Source: Stagonosporopsis chrysanthemi
Lineage: Eukaryota; Ascomycota; Dothideomycetes; Pleosporales; Didymellaceae
DNA length: 64,000 bases
Assembly (NCBI GenBank): GCA_022560025.1
Contig: JAFISE010000053.1
Location: 62,001-126,000 of the forward strand
Direction of reading: 5' to 3'
Position 1 is the first letter of the stretch; every line of letters begins with the position of its first letter. The notes under the pieces are model-generated. The model did not search any database, had not been told where the DNA came from, and saw only the letters and a list, made by a program, of their open reading frames with translations. The position numbers and the translations under genes are program-made. Positions 33,921-44,849 of this stretch are shown here, piece by piece.

Positions 33921-34996
33921 TCATGGCTCCCCCTCCTCAACCTCGCCCGGCCGCCTAAACCGCACTCTACAAGCCCCCATATCCCTCTCCGTCTCACATC
34001 TTTCATACGGCAACACAACCTCAAACATTTCGACCCTGACCTTCTTCAAAGGTTCCAAAATCACAGATTCCAACTCCAGCCAGTTTCCCTCCCAGATAGC
34101 GTTATGGCTCGGATCGACCAACCTCACACACAGACTTTGCAACCCAGACATGCTCGCCAGCACCGCCCAGCCCTTTTCCCAATTCAGAGTATCCTCGTGG
34201 TACGCGTAGCGAGTACCTGTTCCGCGGCGGAGGTAGGGCAGCGCGCGAATCTGCCAGCGCAGGCGTAGTTGGCGGATGCTGTTGAGGCGCTGTTGAGGGA
34301 TGCGTTTCGGGAGGGCGAGGAGGTGGGTGGGGTTCAGTAGGGAGAAGGTATGGTGGGTGTAGAGGTAGGGGATGCATTCCGAGTATCTTCATTTTCGTTA
34401 GCATTGCTTCTGAGTCGAGTGGTACAGAGTGGGAGGGCTCACAGGCGACGACAGCTGCGTATCAGGCCCAGATGCGCGGATTCAAGTCGCGGCAAGGAGG
34501 CTTCCAGCGGGCTTCCCGTGACAACCACGCGACACGCGCATTGCCCGATGTGCTGGTGTGTGCAGATGAAGTTCCCGAACCGCGCTTCCCTGCGCCCAAA
34601 CTTGTCCTTCTTCTCGCCAACTGTGAGATGGATCGTTTCGCCTTCGTAAAGGTATCCATACACCATGCGCCTGACCTCCAATGGCAATTGAGCAAAGAAT
34701 GTCGACCGCCATTGGAAGTTTGTGCGCGCATCGAGCTCTGGGTCCGGGATCGAGGTCAGACTAATCGCCGACTTGCGCGGCTTGAGCAATTGAGTATTTT
34801 GATTTGGTTTCTGCGGCGTGGTTGAGGACGAGGATTTGATGTGGAAAGTAATGCGCTCATTAGGTTTGTTATTGGGGTTTGTTGGTGTAAGTCGAGCATC
34901 TGAGTTTGATCTCTGCCCAGGATCATCTGAACGAATGTCTGACGGCTCCCAGCGCGGTGTAGAATGCGAGAAGACGCTTCTCAGTCTTGCCTTCAT
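33921..34996 (-). CDS. DUF7730/2EXR-like protein
   Basis: Function unknown. Exons 34443-34996 and 33921-34386, joined at phase 2 across a 56-nt GTGAGC...AAG intron with a CTAAC branch site, encode 339 aa. The N-terminal 90 residues are polar and basic with Ser/Asn/Pro repeats. The domain begins FFAQLPLEVRRMVYGYLYEG, continues THQHIGQCACRVVV, then across the intron YSECIPYLYTHHTFSLLN, LNSIRQLRLRWQI and GLQSLCVRLVD. Compared with the 30.9-kb gene it lacks the cysteine-rich hydrophobic segment but has the same intron site. It is transcribed toward the secreted GDPD and their 3' ends are 111 bp apart. Confidence 0.84.
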
Positions 34997-35607
34997 GTTG
35001 TTGTGTTCACTGGTTAACTATCGCGAACACTACAGTGTAATCACGAATACACAAACGCAAAAGGCTGCGGAAGATCAAACGAGCGAAACGCAAACTTGGG
35101 CGTCAGGGTCTGGGCATGTGTGCTTTATCAAGCCGCGGGGCTCCAGGGTTTGCGCATTTGGGCTGACGATATAGATGCGGGTTGGCCGACGCACAAGCGG
35201 GTGTTACAGGGTTCTACGCTATGACCGTGATGGTGTTAAACTCGGTCCGGGGGCCGGGGTTCGTGGGGAGCGGCCGAGAGCAAGGTGGTGGGGACGGACG
35301 GGACAGATAAGGCCGCTGTACCTGCGCTGGCATGTGAATTTAGCTATTGCACCAGCTACAGGAGCTGTGCAGACGTCTGCTGCAAACGCTCGACATCCGA
35401 TGGTGCATACAAAGCATTGCAACACTCTCGCAGTTTTTCGCCGGTAACAATACAACAGCAGGATGCGTGGCTCTGAGCGAGCCCGTTTCTCAAGTGGGAC
35501 CTACCGGAAGCTCTCGCGATAAATCACTCAAATGAAAAGACCAGATGGAAGCAGAGTCGAGTGCTCGAAAAGATGGATTGTAAGCAGTGAACTATGCATT
35601 TGTCGTG
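34997..35607. other. Intergenic, 0.6 kb
   Basis: Promoter side of the DUF7730 gene and 3' flank of the GTPase gene. Nothing else is seen. Confidence 0.5.
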
Positions 35608-37593
35608 TCATGCTGCAACGGCCTTTTTCTCACCTGACTCTTTCGCCTGCTGCTCCTTCTGCAGCTCTGGGTTTAGTGGCTTCTTTGGGTCGTATCCAAC
35701 CTGCTTTACAATACCGAGGCCTTTCGTCCTGCCCTCACGAAATAAGATGCGATCTCCAACAGTGAGGTACTCAGGTCGCTGGACAAACCTGAACGCAACT
35801 TGTGCACGATCACCAGTACGAATGTACTGGCGATCAATGTCAATGATGGCGCAGGTCTGCGACACAGGTCCCACGTGCAGCATCGCCTGGTACTTGGTCT
35901 TGATAGTAGTTGCATGTGATAAGATCAAGACTTCGGCGACGAAATCACGGTAGACTTTGGGTTGCGGCACAATGCCCGTCTTCTCGTCAGGTTTGTCCGG
36001 CTTGTGAAGAACCACCATGCCTTTCCTTACGTCTTTCCGCCGTACGTTTCGGAGCGCAAGACTGGCAGATTGACCAGCAGAGCAGCCGGGAACCTGTATT
36101 CGTTTGCGCTCGATGGATCGCACTTTCGTTGTGGTGAACTGACCAAGACCGTCAGGTCCAACAAGGATGGTGTCTCCTGTATGAATCTCGCCGGACTTGA
36201 CGACTCCTGACACTACGGTACCAACGAACGGTACCGAGAAAGTGTCATTGACGTGGAACTCGAGAGGAAGTGAGCTGTCGTAATTGCCGTGGTGGGGCAG
36301 CACATTGAGAAACATGCGCACAAGGTCGAGATTGAATCCTGTGACATTGGACACTTGGAAGATGGGGCAGATACGTCGAGAGACAAACTGCGTGGCTGTG
36401 TTGATACACTCCTCTCTGTTCTTGATGAAGACAGGGATTTTGCGAGCGCCAGGAGACTTCAAGATTTTACTCAGCTGAGTGATAGTCTGCTCGAGAATAT
36501 TCGGTGGGCAGATGTCGACTTTGGTGATGACAACCATTACAGGCACATTCAACGCGAGAGCAATTCCAAGGTGCTCTTTACTCATGCCAACCAGGCCATT
36601 GTTTGCAGCAACCATCAGCAAGCAGTAGTTTGGCTCAGAAGACAGCAGGCCAAAGACGGTAGTTCGAAGGTAGCGTTCGTGACCCGCCAAATCCGTGAAG
36701 CTGATGACTTTGGCCTGAAATAGTTAGCAAAAGCTCTTGAATGACAGAAGGGAGCACTTACAGCACGGCGACCAATCTCCTCCCATGTCAGCTTGCGACC
36801 AGCAGTATTGGACACAACGACCTCGCTCTTGCTGTCGAAGCCCATTATCTCCATACCGACGGAGCTGGTACGTCCGCTCTCGATCTCGTGCTTATGGCGG
36901 AAGAGGTTGACGCGTGCTTTACCACGTCCATCATCCAACCCACCTTTGACGAGCACTCCCAGCATAGTACTCTTGCCAGCATCCACATTGCCAACAACGG
37001 CAATGCGAGTCTCAATGACTTCGTCGACATCCTGGGGTCGATGTCTTATGATCATCTTGCCACTGAGGCTGGCATCTTTCGCGTCTCGGGGGCCGACCTC
37101 AACATCGCCGCCGACGTTCCTGGTCATGAGGATCTTGTAATCCGCCTTGATCAGCTCGCAAACAGCCCCTATCCTCTCCAATGCAAAGTCCCAATCCTCC
37201 TTGGTGAAGCCCATGCCCTCACCGCTGTCTTCAAGTCCAACATCAAACAACACTTCGCCGTGGCCCTCAGCCAGGCGCTCCTTGATGTGCTCTCCTAGCG
37301 CAGCGACATTCTCCTCGGCGGGATCAGTGAATAGCGTCTTCAGGCGGATGTGAGGTTTCGCATCATCGGTAAGACCGAGCTCGTCGAGGATGCTCAACTC
37401 GTCGTGGTCCTCGAGAGTGGCGGCCGGCTGGCCGGGGCGTCGGAGGGCCTGCTGCTTCTGCACGTAATCGGCAAAGTCGCTGAGCGCCTGGCATGTATGT
37501 TAGCTATGGCACTGACGTGCGTGTCTGCCAACGTACGCTCTCGCCCTTTCGTCGCTCAGCAGGGTTCTGTTTAGGTGCGAATCGTGAGCTCAT
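35608..37593 (-). CDS. Translational GTPase of the GTPBP1/GTPBP2 type
   Basis: GTPase related to elongation factor EF-1A; in animals the GTPBP1/2 group acts in mRNA surveillance and ribosome rescue. There are three exons: 37537-37593, 36762-37487 and 35608-36714, 629 aa. G1 is GNVDAGKST at 185-193, followed by a G2-like GRTSSVGMEI. G3 is DLAGHE at 269-274, created across the second intron, and G4 is ITKVD at 324-328. Domain 2 begins FHVNDTFSVPFVGTVVSG, with domain 3 up to a Lys/Glu-rich tail (QKEQQAKESGEKKAVAA). An N-terminal extension of about 180 residues precedes the G domain, as in GTPBP1. It has no mitochondrial presequence, so it is cytosolic. Introns use GTACGT and GTAAGT with CTAAC branch sites. 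Confidence 0.93.
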
Positions 37594-38179
37594 GGTGGTG
37601 TAGTGATGTGGGGCAAGCTGCTGTTATGTCAAGTCGTGGTCCGTAGGGTTCGCCGTAGTAATAAGACGTGTCGTAAACGGGCGTTGTGGTGTGAATGTTC
37701 CATGAGATGTCTTGAACCGGTCATTGAAACGCGCAGAGGAAACTACTGCAGTGGTGGTGATTGAATTGCCCCAGACTGAGCAACGGCGATGGCGGCGAGC
37801 TGCCTTTAGCTTGGATTGGCGCGCGAGTCATCAAGCTATGACGCTTCGACATCACCACCCTCAGAAGTGCTGCCACGACCTGACTCACAGCACACGACTG
37901 GTCACGACACGCAATTGGTAAATGGAGGCCTAACTTGAGGCGGTGCAATGCTAAAAATCTCGTATTGAAGCTCTGTGGTGGTCATCACTCACGCCCTTGC
38001 ACTGCGGATGCATTCTCCACTCCGTGCTTCGCCTCCGCAGTTACAATATGAAGGGCGCAGAATCCCATGAGAAATCCTCAATGTGGACTTGACCCAGACT
38101 TCTAAATCGTACCGCTGTTCAATATCTGTCCGCCTTGCCTTTTCTCTTGTGGATCACAAATAGCCCTGTTGTTCCGGGC
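37594..38179. other. Intergenic, 0.6 kb
   Basis: Promoter of the GTPase gene and 3' flank of the dioxygenase gene. No other feature. Confidence 0.5.
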
Positions 38180-39772
38180 TCACGCTGCTACAGGAACGCC
38201 CCGCTCACCACAGTACTTGGCCACTTCCTTCGCCAGAGTCTCACGCTGCAGGTTGGCGTTCTCCATGATATCGCTGACACCATTGACCGACTTGCAGAAC
38301 TCGGATGTCTCCGTCATCTGTGCAAGCACAGCACCTAGCTGGTTTGGCAGCCACTGCAGATCGTTAGTGTATGTCCTCGTCAAAGGCAGGACTACTTACT
38401 GTCACAATTGGACTGCCTCCAGTCGCTGTAGGGTGTGCAGTGTGCTTCAGGATATATTCGCGAGTGAAGCACCAGTGGCGCCAGCGGAAGTCACGCACTT
38501 GGTCAAGAGCCTGGAGGTAGAGCGCAGCAGACACCGAATCCTGCTTGGCGAATTCGCGTGTGCCACATTCTTGAGCACTGTCGCGTACAGCTTCCAAAAA
38601 CTGGCGGTGGTTACCAGGCCTGTACTGCCTGAAATCCTTCAGGATATCTGTGAGAGGGGTTTCTGGCATCGAGATTTGCAACAGATTGTCGCACATGGGG
38701 ATCTGTTGTTTGTGAGACTGGATAGATTGAGGTTCGAAGCAGTACTTACCATGCTGTCGTTGGCTCCAGATTCACCTCGGAAGGAAAGGGGCTCCTCACT
38801 GACCCCCTCATAGATCACGCCGTTAGGAAACATGGACTGCGAGGTGATGCCGAAGATGAACGTGCGGAAGCTGGTGTAGCCACTGGGTTTGCTCTTCTTC
38901 CACATTGCTGGTAAAGCAGTTAGTCTGACTATCAAATACTCATCTGCTGGAATCGCTTACTGTTCATTACGGCATTGATCTTTCGCAGAGCAGTGACTAA
39001 GGCCCGGAGACCGTTGTCAAACTGCTCACGGTCCTTTCCTGCACAGCCTCTGAGCATCTCTGCTGCGCCACCGATCAATGCGCCGGACTCCTTGACCATC
39101 GCAATGTGGACAAGGACGAAGCCTGCCTCAGACGACTCAGGGTCCAGTCCACACTCGAAAGCACGGACAAGACGAAGGTTGTCGTACTCAAGACCCTTTG
39201 ACTCATCAACCAGGCGATAGTTGAAGAGTGCATAAGAGCCGGCATACTCCATGAAGGGCTTGAAGCCAGCGCTACAAAGTATGCATTAGCCATCGTTAGG
39301 TGCAACACATGAAGAGCAGGGATACTTACAGCTCGGCAACCTTAACAATTGGCAGACTAATACAACGTGGCAAGCTCTGTCTCCCGAGACCGTACTCCTC
39401 GCCCCTCATGTGTCTCTCGTGGCATGGCTCAAAGAGATAACCACTAGCCAAGAACGAGTAGTCGCGATACAAAGCGTTCATGACAACAAGGTCATCACGG
39501 TACTTCTCGATGGCGTCAGACAGATCAGGAAGCTCATTCAATACTGCATCACCGAACTCGAACGTCGCGAGCAGACCCGGCGACCCGTCAAGCTTCTTGA
39601 TGGGCATACGCTGCAACAATGACTCAAGAACGGCAAATTCTTTGGGCAGCTCGACAATCGGATTGTCTCGGGGCAGGAAGCCGCGAGTAGTAGACACCAT
39701 GAAGGCAGGGAGGGAGTGGTTATCAGGCTTGGTGTCGTCCATGATGGGGAAGGAGAAAGAAGGAGCAGCCAT
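38180..39772 (-). CDS. BNA2: Indoleamine 2,3-dioxygenase (tryptophan to N-formylkynurenine)
   Basis: Heme dioxygenase opening the kynurenine route to NAD. There are five exons (39330-39772, 38961-39271, 38750-38907, 38400-38702, 38180-38353), 462 aa, standard for fungal IDO. Diagnostic stretches: LPRCISLPIVKVAELAGFKP across intron 1; NAVMNTMWKKSKPSGYTSFR across intron 2, followed by TFIFGITSQSMFPNGVIYEG; and DFRWRHWCFTREYI, whose His at about residue 380 is the expected proximal heme ligand. ATGGSPIVTWLPNQL near the C-terminus is the flexible substrate-loop region, interrupted by the last intron. All introns are 46-59 nt. It is probably cytosolic. Fungi often have two or three IDO paralogues, so the symbol denotes the family, not proven orthology. 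Confidence 0.95.
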
Positions 39773-40793
39773 GATGGATGTAAGAAGCCTATGAGTGGCC
39801 TTGGTGACTGAGAAAGATGGCTTGAGATGGATATTGATGCCAAAGAGTGGCTGGTCTTCAAAGTGGGAAGAAGGGTTGATGGTTTGAGGACCTCAAAATG
39901 CGACTCCAGCGCGCTTATATCTCGTGGCCGGTATGGTTCCGGCCACAGAACGGTGGATATTCCGGCCATCCAGATAAGGATACGTAATGGCTGGATTTCT
40001 TACCCAAAGCCGTGATTTCGTATCCGTATGCTTCCTGCGATGTTCGGCATCTTTTCCCACACGTTTCTAACTTGTCTCTTGGATCTTGAGAAGTCGCACC
40101 TCATCGGCGCCAAGACTCACGATGAGATGACTGGAGAATCGTATGGCCTTTCTACAGGGACAAAGATCACGTCTATCTGATGCCTGGAGTGGACTTAAAT
40201 AATCTCTCGCTTCGAAGTACAGTCTCATTGATTTTTTTGAAGGAATACACATCACTGAAGCCCTCCTAATTCTTCCCACTCGATCCCAAAATCACCATAT
40301 TCGACAAATCCAGTGCTTTAGAAAACATCCTAAAAATATGCAACATCACGAGCTTGTATCCCTACAATATCGACACTCTGACACTCCACTACAACTTTTA
40401 CACAGAGATCCCACCGCTATCTCCCGGGACAGAGAAGATGGTCGTGTGATAAGCAAGGCGTTGAGTCGAGAAAGGGGCCATGACTCGCTTGCGCACCAAT
40501 CAGCGCAGTGCCGTAGGAAACCGAACGTGAAGCAGCGCTACCCCACAACACTGAGTCGCTGCACCTTTCACTAACGAACCACCGGGCTACATTTCATCTT
40601 GATTTGACAAACAAGAGAGGGAATTACTGAGGCCGCTGCCTCGGTTAAGTTCTTATTGCTGCTGCATCACGAGTGCGCAAGATGGAGATGCGACGATAGT
40701 AAATGCACTGAGTGTTGCGGTTTGAAGACCGTCATTGAGGCCGAAGCAGGCTTCGATTTTTGGTAGCTGGAAGCTGGTGGCTTCGAAATATCG
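39773..40793. other. Divergent intergenic region, 1.0 kb
   Basis: Separates the dioxygenase (minus) from the RNA-ligase-fold gene (plus). It must hold both promoters. No coding sequence is supportable. Confidence 0.55.
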
Positions 40794-41852
40794 ATGACAG
40801 CTTCAACGCCCTCGACGCTATTTCCCAAGATCACTCAGCACGTCTCGGATGTAGTTTGGGCCTTGAGAGAGCTGGAACATGGTTCTGAACGCATGAACAA
40901 CAACGCAGCACTGGATCCTACGACTCTCTTTGGCTCTGTGAAGTTGCACGGCACGCACGCGGACATTCTGGTCTACAGCGATAACAGGATCATTCTGCAG
41001 TCCAAGAATGTGTGTGGTATCACGGTCGCGAACGATAACCTAGGCTTCGCGGCTGCGATGGCAGACAAAACATCCGCCATCCTTGAGCTGCGAGATAGGT
41101 GTCTTGCGCGCTGGAGATCGCTCTCTCCGGACATACCTCTAGACACCACACACCCTATCCTTATAGCCGGAGAATGGATAGGTGCCGGCGTTCAGAAAGA
41201 TGTTGCCATTACACAACTCTCGCGCCGCTTCGTAATTATCTCCGTTAGCATCAACGGCTCCTGGGTCGCGGACAAAGCGTACGCTGACATCGAGTCACCC
41301 TTGTCCTGCATCTACAATATCTCCCGCGGCGGCACATTCATCGCCACGCTCTACCCCAGCGACATCGCACGCACAACCTCTGAGGTCTCGCCACTCGCTG
41401 AGGCAGTTGCGTCGTCCTGCCCTTTCGCAGAATCCCTCAATGTACATGGTGAGGGCGAGGGCATCGTCTGGAAACCAACGCACTCTGCTCTGGGCACCAA
41501 TCCAGCGCTGTGGTTCAAAACAAAGGGCGGGCGTTTCAAACCATCCTTCGCACCTGCTCCTAAGGAAGTGCCCCAGAACGTACAGGAAAAGAGGGAGGAA
41601 GCAGACCAGCTGACGGTACTATGGTGCTCGCATGAAAGACTACTACAGGGTTGGGATGTCCTGAGGGAGATGAGGGTGAAACAAGATATGAAGGCGTTAA
41701 GCAGATTTCTGAGGTGGGTGCAGAGTGATGTTTTGGCTGAGGAGAAGGGGTATGTGCAAGCTAATGGGATAGACGAGGGGATGTTGAGGGTGAGTATTGC
41801 GAAGGTGGCAAGGGTGTGGTATATGCAGCGCTTAGGTTCTGGAGTCGAGTGA
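40794..41852 (+). CDS. Stand-alone RNA-ligase-fold protein (nucleotidyltransferase)
   Basis: Single exon, 352 aa. The covalent nucleotidyltransferase motifs are present in order. Motif I is SVKLHGTHAD with the candidate adenylated Lys50 (KxHG). A GEWIGAGVQK segment at 126-135 holds a Glu in the position of motif III. Motif IV is EGIVWK at 222-227, and motif V is FKTKG with Lys242 and Lys244. This is the pattern of the Rnl2-like RNA ligase domain family, which seals 3'-OH and 5'-phosphate RNA ends after ATP-dependent self-adenylation. Unlike fungal tRNA ligase Trl1 there is no kinase or phosphodiesterase domain. The region after 260 is helical and charged. Its biological substrate is unknown. 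No signal peptide or presequence is obvious. Confidence 0.82.
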   Translation: MTASTPSTLFPKITQHVSDVVWALRELEHGSERMNNNAALDPTTLFGSVKLHGTHADILVYSDNRIILQSKNVCGITVANDNLGFAAAMADKTSAILELRDRCLARWRSLSPDIPLDTTHPILIAGEWIGAGVQKDVAITQLSRRFVIISVSINGSWVADKAYADIESPLSCIYNISRGGTFIATLYPSDIARTTSEVSPLAEAVASSCPFAESLNVHGEGEGIVWKPTHSALGTNPALWFKTKGGRFKPSFAPAPKEVPQNVQEKREEADQLTVLWCSHERLLQGWDVLREMRVKQDMKALSRFLRWVQSDVLAEEKGYVQANGIDEGMLRVSIAKVARVWYMQRLGSGVE

Positions 41853-42562
41853 GCAACTTAACCGTTGAGCGGAGCAAAGCCGGTTCTCGGCGACGGCGAT
41901 GTTTTGAGAGAGGATTCATCTCCAAAGAGCTATCCGGTCCTTCCATCAACACAAGCTAAAAGCGGAGCTCACACCGGTCACCTTTGGTGCTTTGTTTGGA
42001 AGGGTTTCGATCAGTGAGGCCATACGCGAAGATCTATTCCAGTACAATTCACGACGCCGGTCCGAGCGCAGGAGTGACTGAGGTTATACATCAACGACAA
42101 CGTATGCTTGTTGAAAGGCTCGGGGATACAGCTTAAAGAGATCAAAGAGGGAATTGAAGAGATCGATGAGGGAGTCAGTATCATTCTCGGAATTACAGAC
42201 GGCCAAGTGTGCACGATTGCGAATCTGGGAGCACGAGTTTTGACTGCTAGATCCTGAAAGTTGACCCGCGGGCTCTTCCTCGCTCCACAAATCCTTGTCC
42301 CCGTACCCGGAGACTTTCCACAGCTATCAATAGAAGTATTTCGGCGTAATGTTTCGTACATGTTCCTATAAATGAGACACGGAGTGCATGTCTATAGTCG
42401 AAAAACGACTCGGCTAGCAGCGAACACTAACTTAGCTTATCGATAGAGCTTCTCCTCATTGCCGAGGTATGTTTGGTGAAGTGACACTTACCATCATGGC
42501 CAACTTTAGACCGCCATGATACGCCGATAGCAGCTACAGCTCCCTCAAAGCCTGTAGTAGCC
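41853..42562. other. Intergenic, 0.7 kb
   Basis: A minus-strand open frame at 42084-42290 ends with a helical stretch but has no family features and no splice context, so I do not call it. It includes the promoter of the HAD gene. Confidence 0.5.
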
Positions 42563-43484
42563 ATGTCTTCAGCTACTCAACCGCCTAAGGCCATCCTCTT
42601 CGACATTGGTGGAGTCGTTGTACGTCATCATCCCTACACGATCAATCAGCGCATAGCTGACAACAGTATCACAGGTTATAAGTCCTTTCCAGGCCATTCT
42701 TGACTACGAGATCGAGAACAAGATACCGATCGGTTATATAAATTACGCGATTCAGAAAGGCCCACACGACACTGGCGCCTGGCAGCTCATCGAGCGCGGC
42801 GAAGTCGAGCTGAACGATGACTGGTTCGCCGCTTTCAAAACACAACTCTCGCGACCCGAAGTATGGCGCGAACACCTTGCCAAGCTCACGCAAAAGGGAC
42901 CTCTTGGAGGCGCCGGTGGCTCCGCGATTGAGGGTGGCCACGCCGCCAATGTTCCTGAGATACACGCGAAGAGGCTGTTCTGGCGCATGATGAAGATCTC
43001 ACGCGAGCCGGACCCATACATGTATCCTGCACTGCGCAAGCTGAAGGAGAGCGGGAAGTTCGTCCTTGGTGCGTTTAGCAACAACGTCACGTTTCCCACG
43101 GGCATTCTCGACGACGAAGGCGTGCTATTCACGAAGGAGTTGCAGCACCGACCTTACCCGAACTCGTATGCCAACGATTCGACGGACATTACTACGAATT
43201 TTGATATCTTTTTGGGCAGCGCGGCGGTGGGTGTCCGCAAGCCGGATCCCGAAGCGTACAAGCTAGCGACAAGGGAAATAAGCAAGATTAGTGAGCGGAG
43301 GGGGAAAGGCAGGGTAAGAGAAGGTGACGTGCTATTTTTGGATGACATAGGCATCAACCTCAAGTTTGCGAAGAAAACTGGCTTGAGGACGATTAAAGTC
43401 AACCTTGGGCAGACAAAGGATGCGGTGAAGGAGTTGGAGGAGGCGACGGGGTTGCGACTACTTGACGACAAAGCGAAGTTGTGA
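42563..43484 (+). CDS. HAD-superfamily hydrolase (epoxide-hydrolase-N/ACAD10-like)
   Basis: Two exons, 42563-42619 and 42675-43484, phase 0, 288 aa. Motif I is AILFDIGGVVVISPF, with the nucleophile Asp14. Motif II is the FSNN segment in LGAFSNNVTFPTG; motif III Lys lies in VGVRKPDPEAYKLA; motif IV is VLFLDDIGINLKFAK. The second Asp of the usual DxD is Gly here, as in several members of this branch, so phosphatase activity cannot be assumed. The cap domain lies between motif I and FSNN. A GTGAGT overlaps the stop codon, which leaves a small chance of a further exon. Substrate unknown; probably cytosolic. Confidence 0.88.
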
Positions 43485-43925
43485 GTAACAAATCGAGTAG
43501 CCTACATCGCATTGCAGATTCCTTTCATGCCTCAATGTGATTGAGCTGAGCAGGCTATGGGAGGCCTAAACAGGAAGCACCTCCATTCTTTGACAAGCTC
43601 ATACATGCATACGCATGTTTGGCCTTGTGATACCTCGACGGGAAGATTGCAGCCCAGTCCTTTGCACTAGACTTGCTCTTATTCTTTTGGTATGCCTCTG
43701 GCGGTGCCACAAGAAGGATAGAGCGGCATGTAGCGTAGGTGGCTGGGTGGAGCCAAGCGAGGCGCAGCGTCCTTAACGAGATGCCAAAACATACACGAAC
43801 AACGTAGTCACGAAGTATAAACCGAATGGCTGCCTAATTCTTGAATTTGCTTCCCCTCCACCTAAACGACGTCGAAAGTCTGCACACACCCGCTAGTGAC
43901 GAAGAAAACCATTATTGCGCCCACT
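43485..43925. other. Intergenic, 0.44 kb
   Basis: 3' flank of the HAD gene and promoter of the secreted protein gene. No other feature. Confidence 0.5.
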
Positions 43926-44745
43926 ATGCTCTTCCATATCTTCTCCCTCCTGATCGCGGCCGCACAAGCACAAACCAGCAACAATGCTACAGCATCGGTA
44001 ACCCAAATCGCAGTCTACCCACCCTTTCCCATCCGCAATGGCACCAACATGCAACACACGCAGCGCGCCTACGATGTCTCCCTGATAACCGCCATTTCTT
44101 CGACAACCGTCGTGTACGCCATCTCCTGCTCACCTTTGACCACCATGACACGTTTCAACGACGTTTGCGGCACGTCATATGTGGACAACGTCATTACTGT
44201 GACCGAGAGCCCGGACGAGTGGCACTGGAGCGCACAAGGGAAGAGTTTAGTATGCAGCAATCTGCGCGAGAAGACCAAAACGTGCACCAGTGTTACAAAC
44301 CGGCTTGAGAGCTACGTTGCGCCGGGTACGCAGGACGGGTTGCTCGCGGGGTTCTTGGAGTATTTCACGACCATGACACCGGTTATGGCGAACCTGACGG
44401 CTGGGTTTGAGAATGTGCCTGCGACTGGTGAGTTCTTGAGTCAGAGCTTTGGTGGTACAATGGCTGATGCATGCAGTTCTTGCGAGTCTTGAGGATGATG
44501 CGACGGGACTTGTCACAATCCAGACTGGTAGCCCGGGTTCTGCGTCTCAATCTACTGCGCAGACTCCTTCGGTCACTGCTCCTGTCTTGACGACACCGGC
44601 TCCATCGACAGGTTCTGGAACCACGGTATCTGCACCCACAGAGTCTCCTGCTACTGGTGCAGCTCCTAAAGTTAGGAACATCGTTGGTCATGAGTTGTTG
44701 TTTGGAGCGGCTGGTGCACTTGGCGTAGCTATTTTCGGTCTCTGA
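43926..44745 (+). CDS. Secreted, probably GPI-anchored cell-surface protein
   Basis: I do not recognise the family. Exons 43926-44427 and 44477-44745, 256 aa, with a 49-nt GTGAGT...CAG intron. The start chosen gives a clear signal peptide (MLFHIFSLLIAAAQAQ). The body has N-glycosylation sites (NNATAS, NGT, NLT) and six or so cysteines. Exon 2 begins VLASLEDDATGLV and turns into a Ser/Thr/Pro-rich stalk (about residues 180-230). It ends in a short hydrophobic tail (LLFGAAGALGVAIFGL) after small residues, the pattern of a GPI-attachment signal. It is convergent with the membrane-protein gene, 104 bp away. A cell-wall or plasma-membrane location is inferred. Confidence 0.8.
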
Positions 44746-44849
44746 ACAAGTAGCTTAAGCTGGATCGACAAATCCATATCACGTCGTTGCATAATGATCC
44801 TTATAGGTCGGACAAGCTGGGAACTGGTGGCATTATTGTAGGAGCACAA

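Noticed and set aside
42084..42290. 68-codon minus-strand frame ending in a helical segment
   Set aside because: Too short, no signal peptide or domain, and it lies in the promoter region of the HAD gene.
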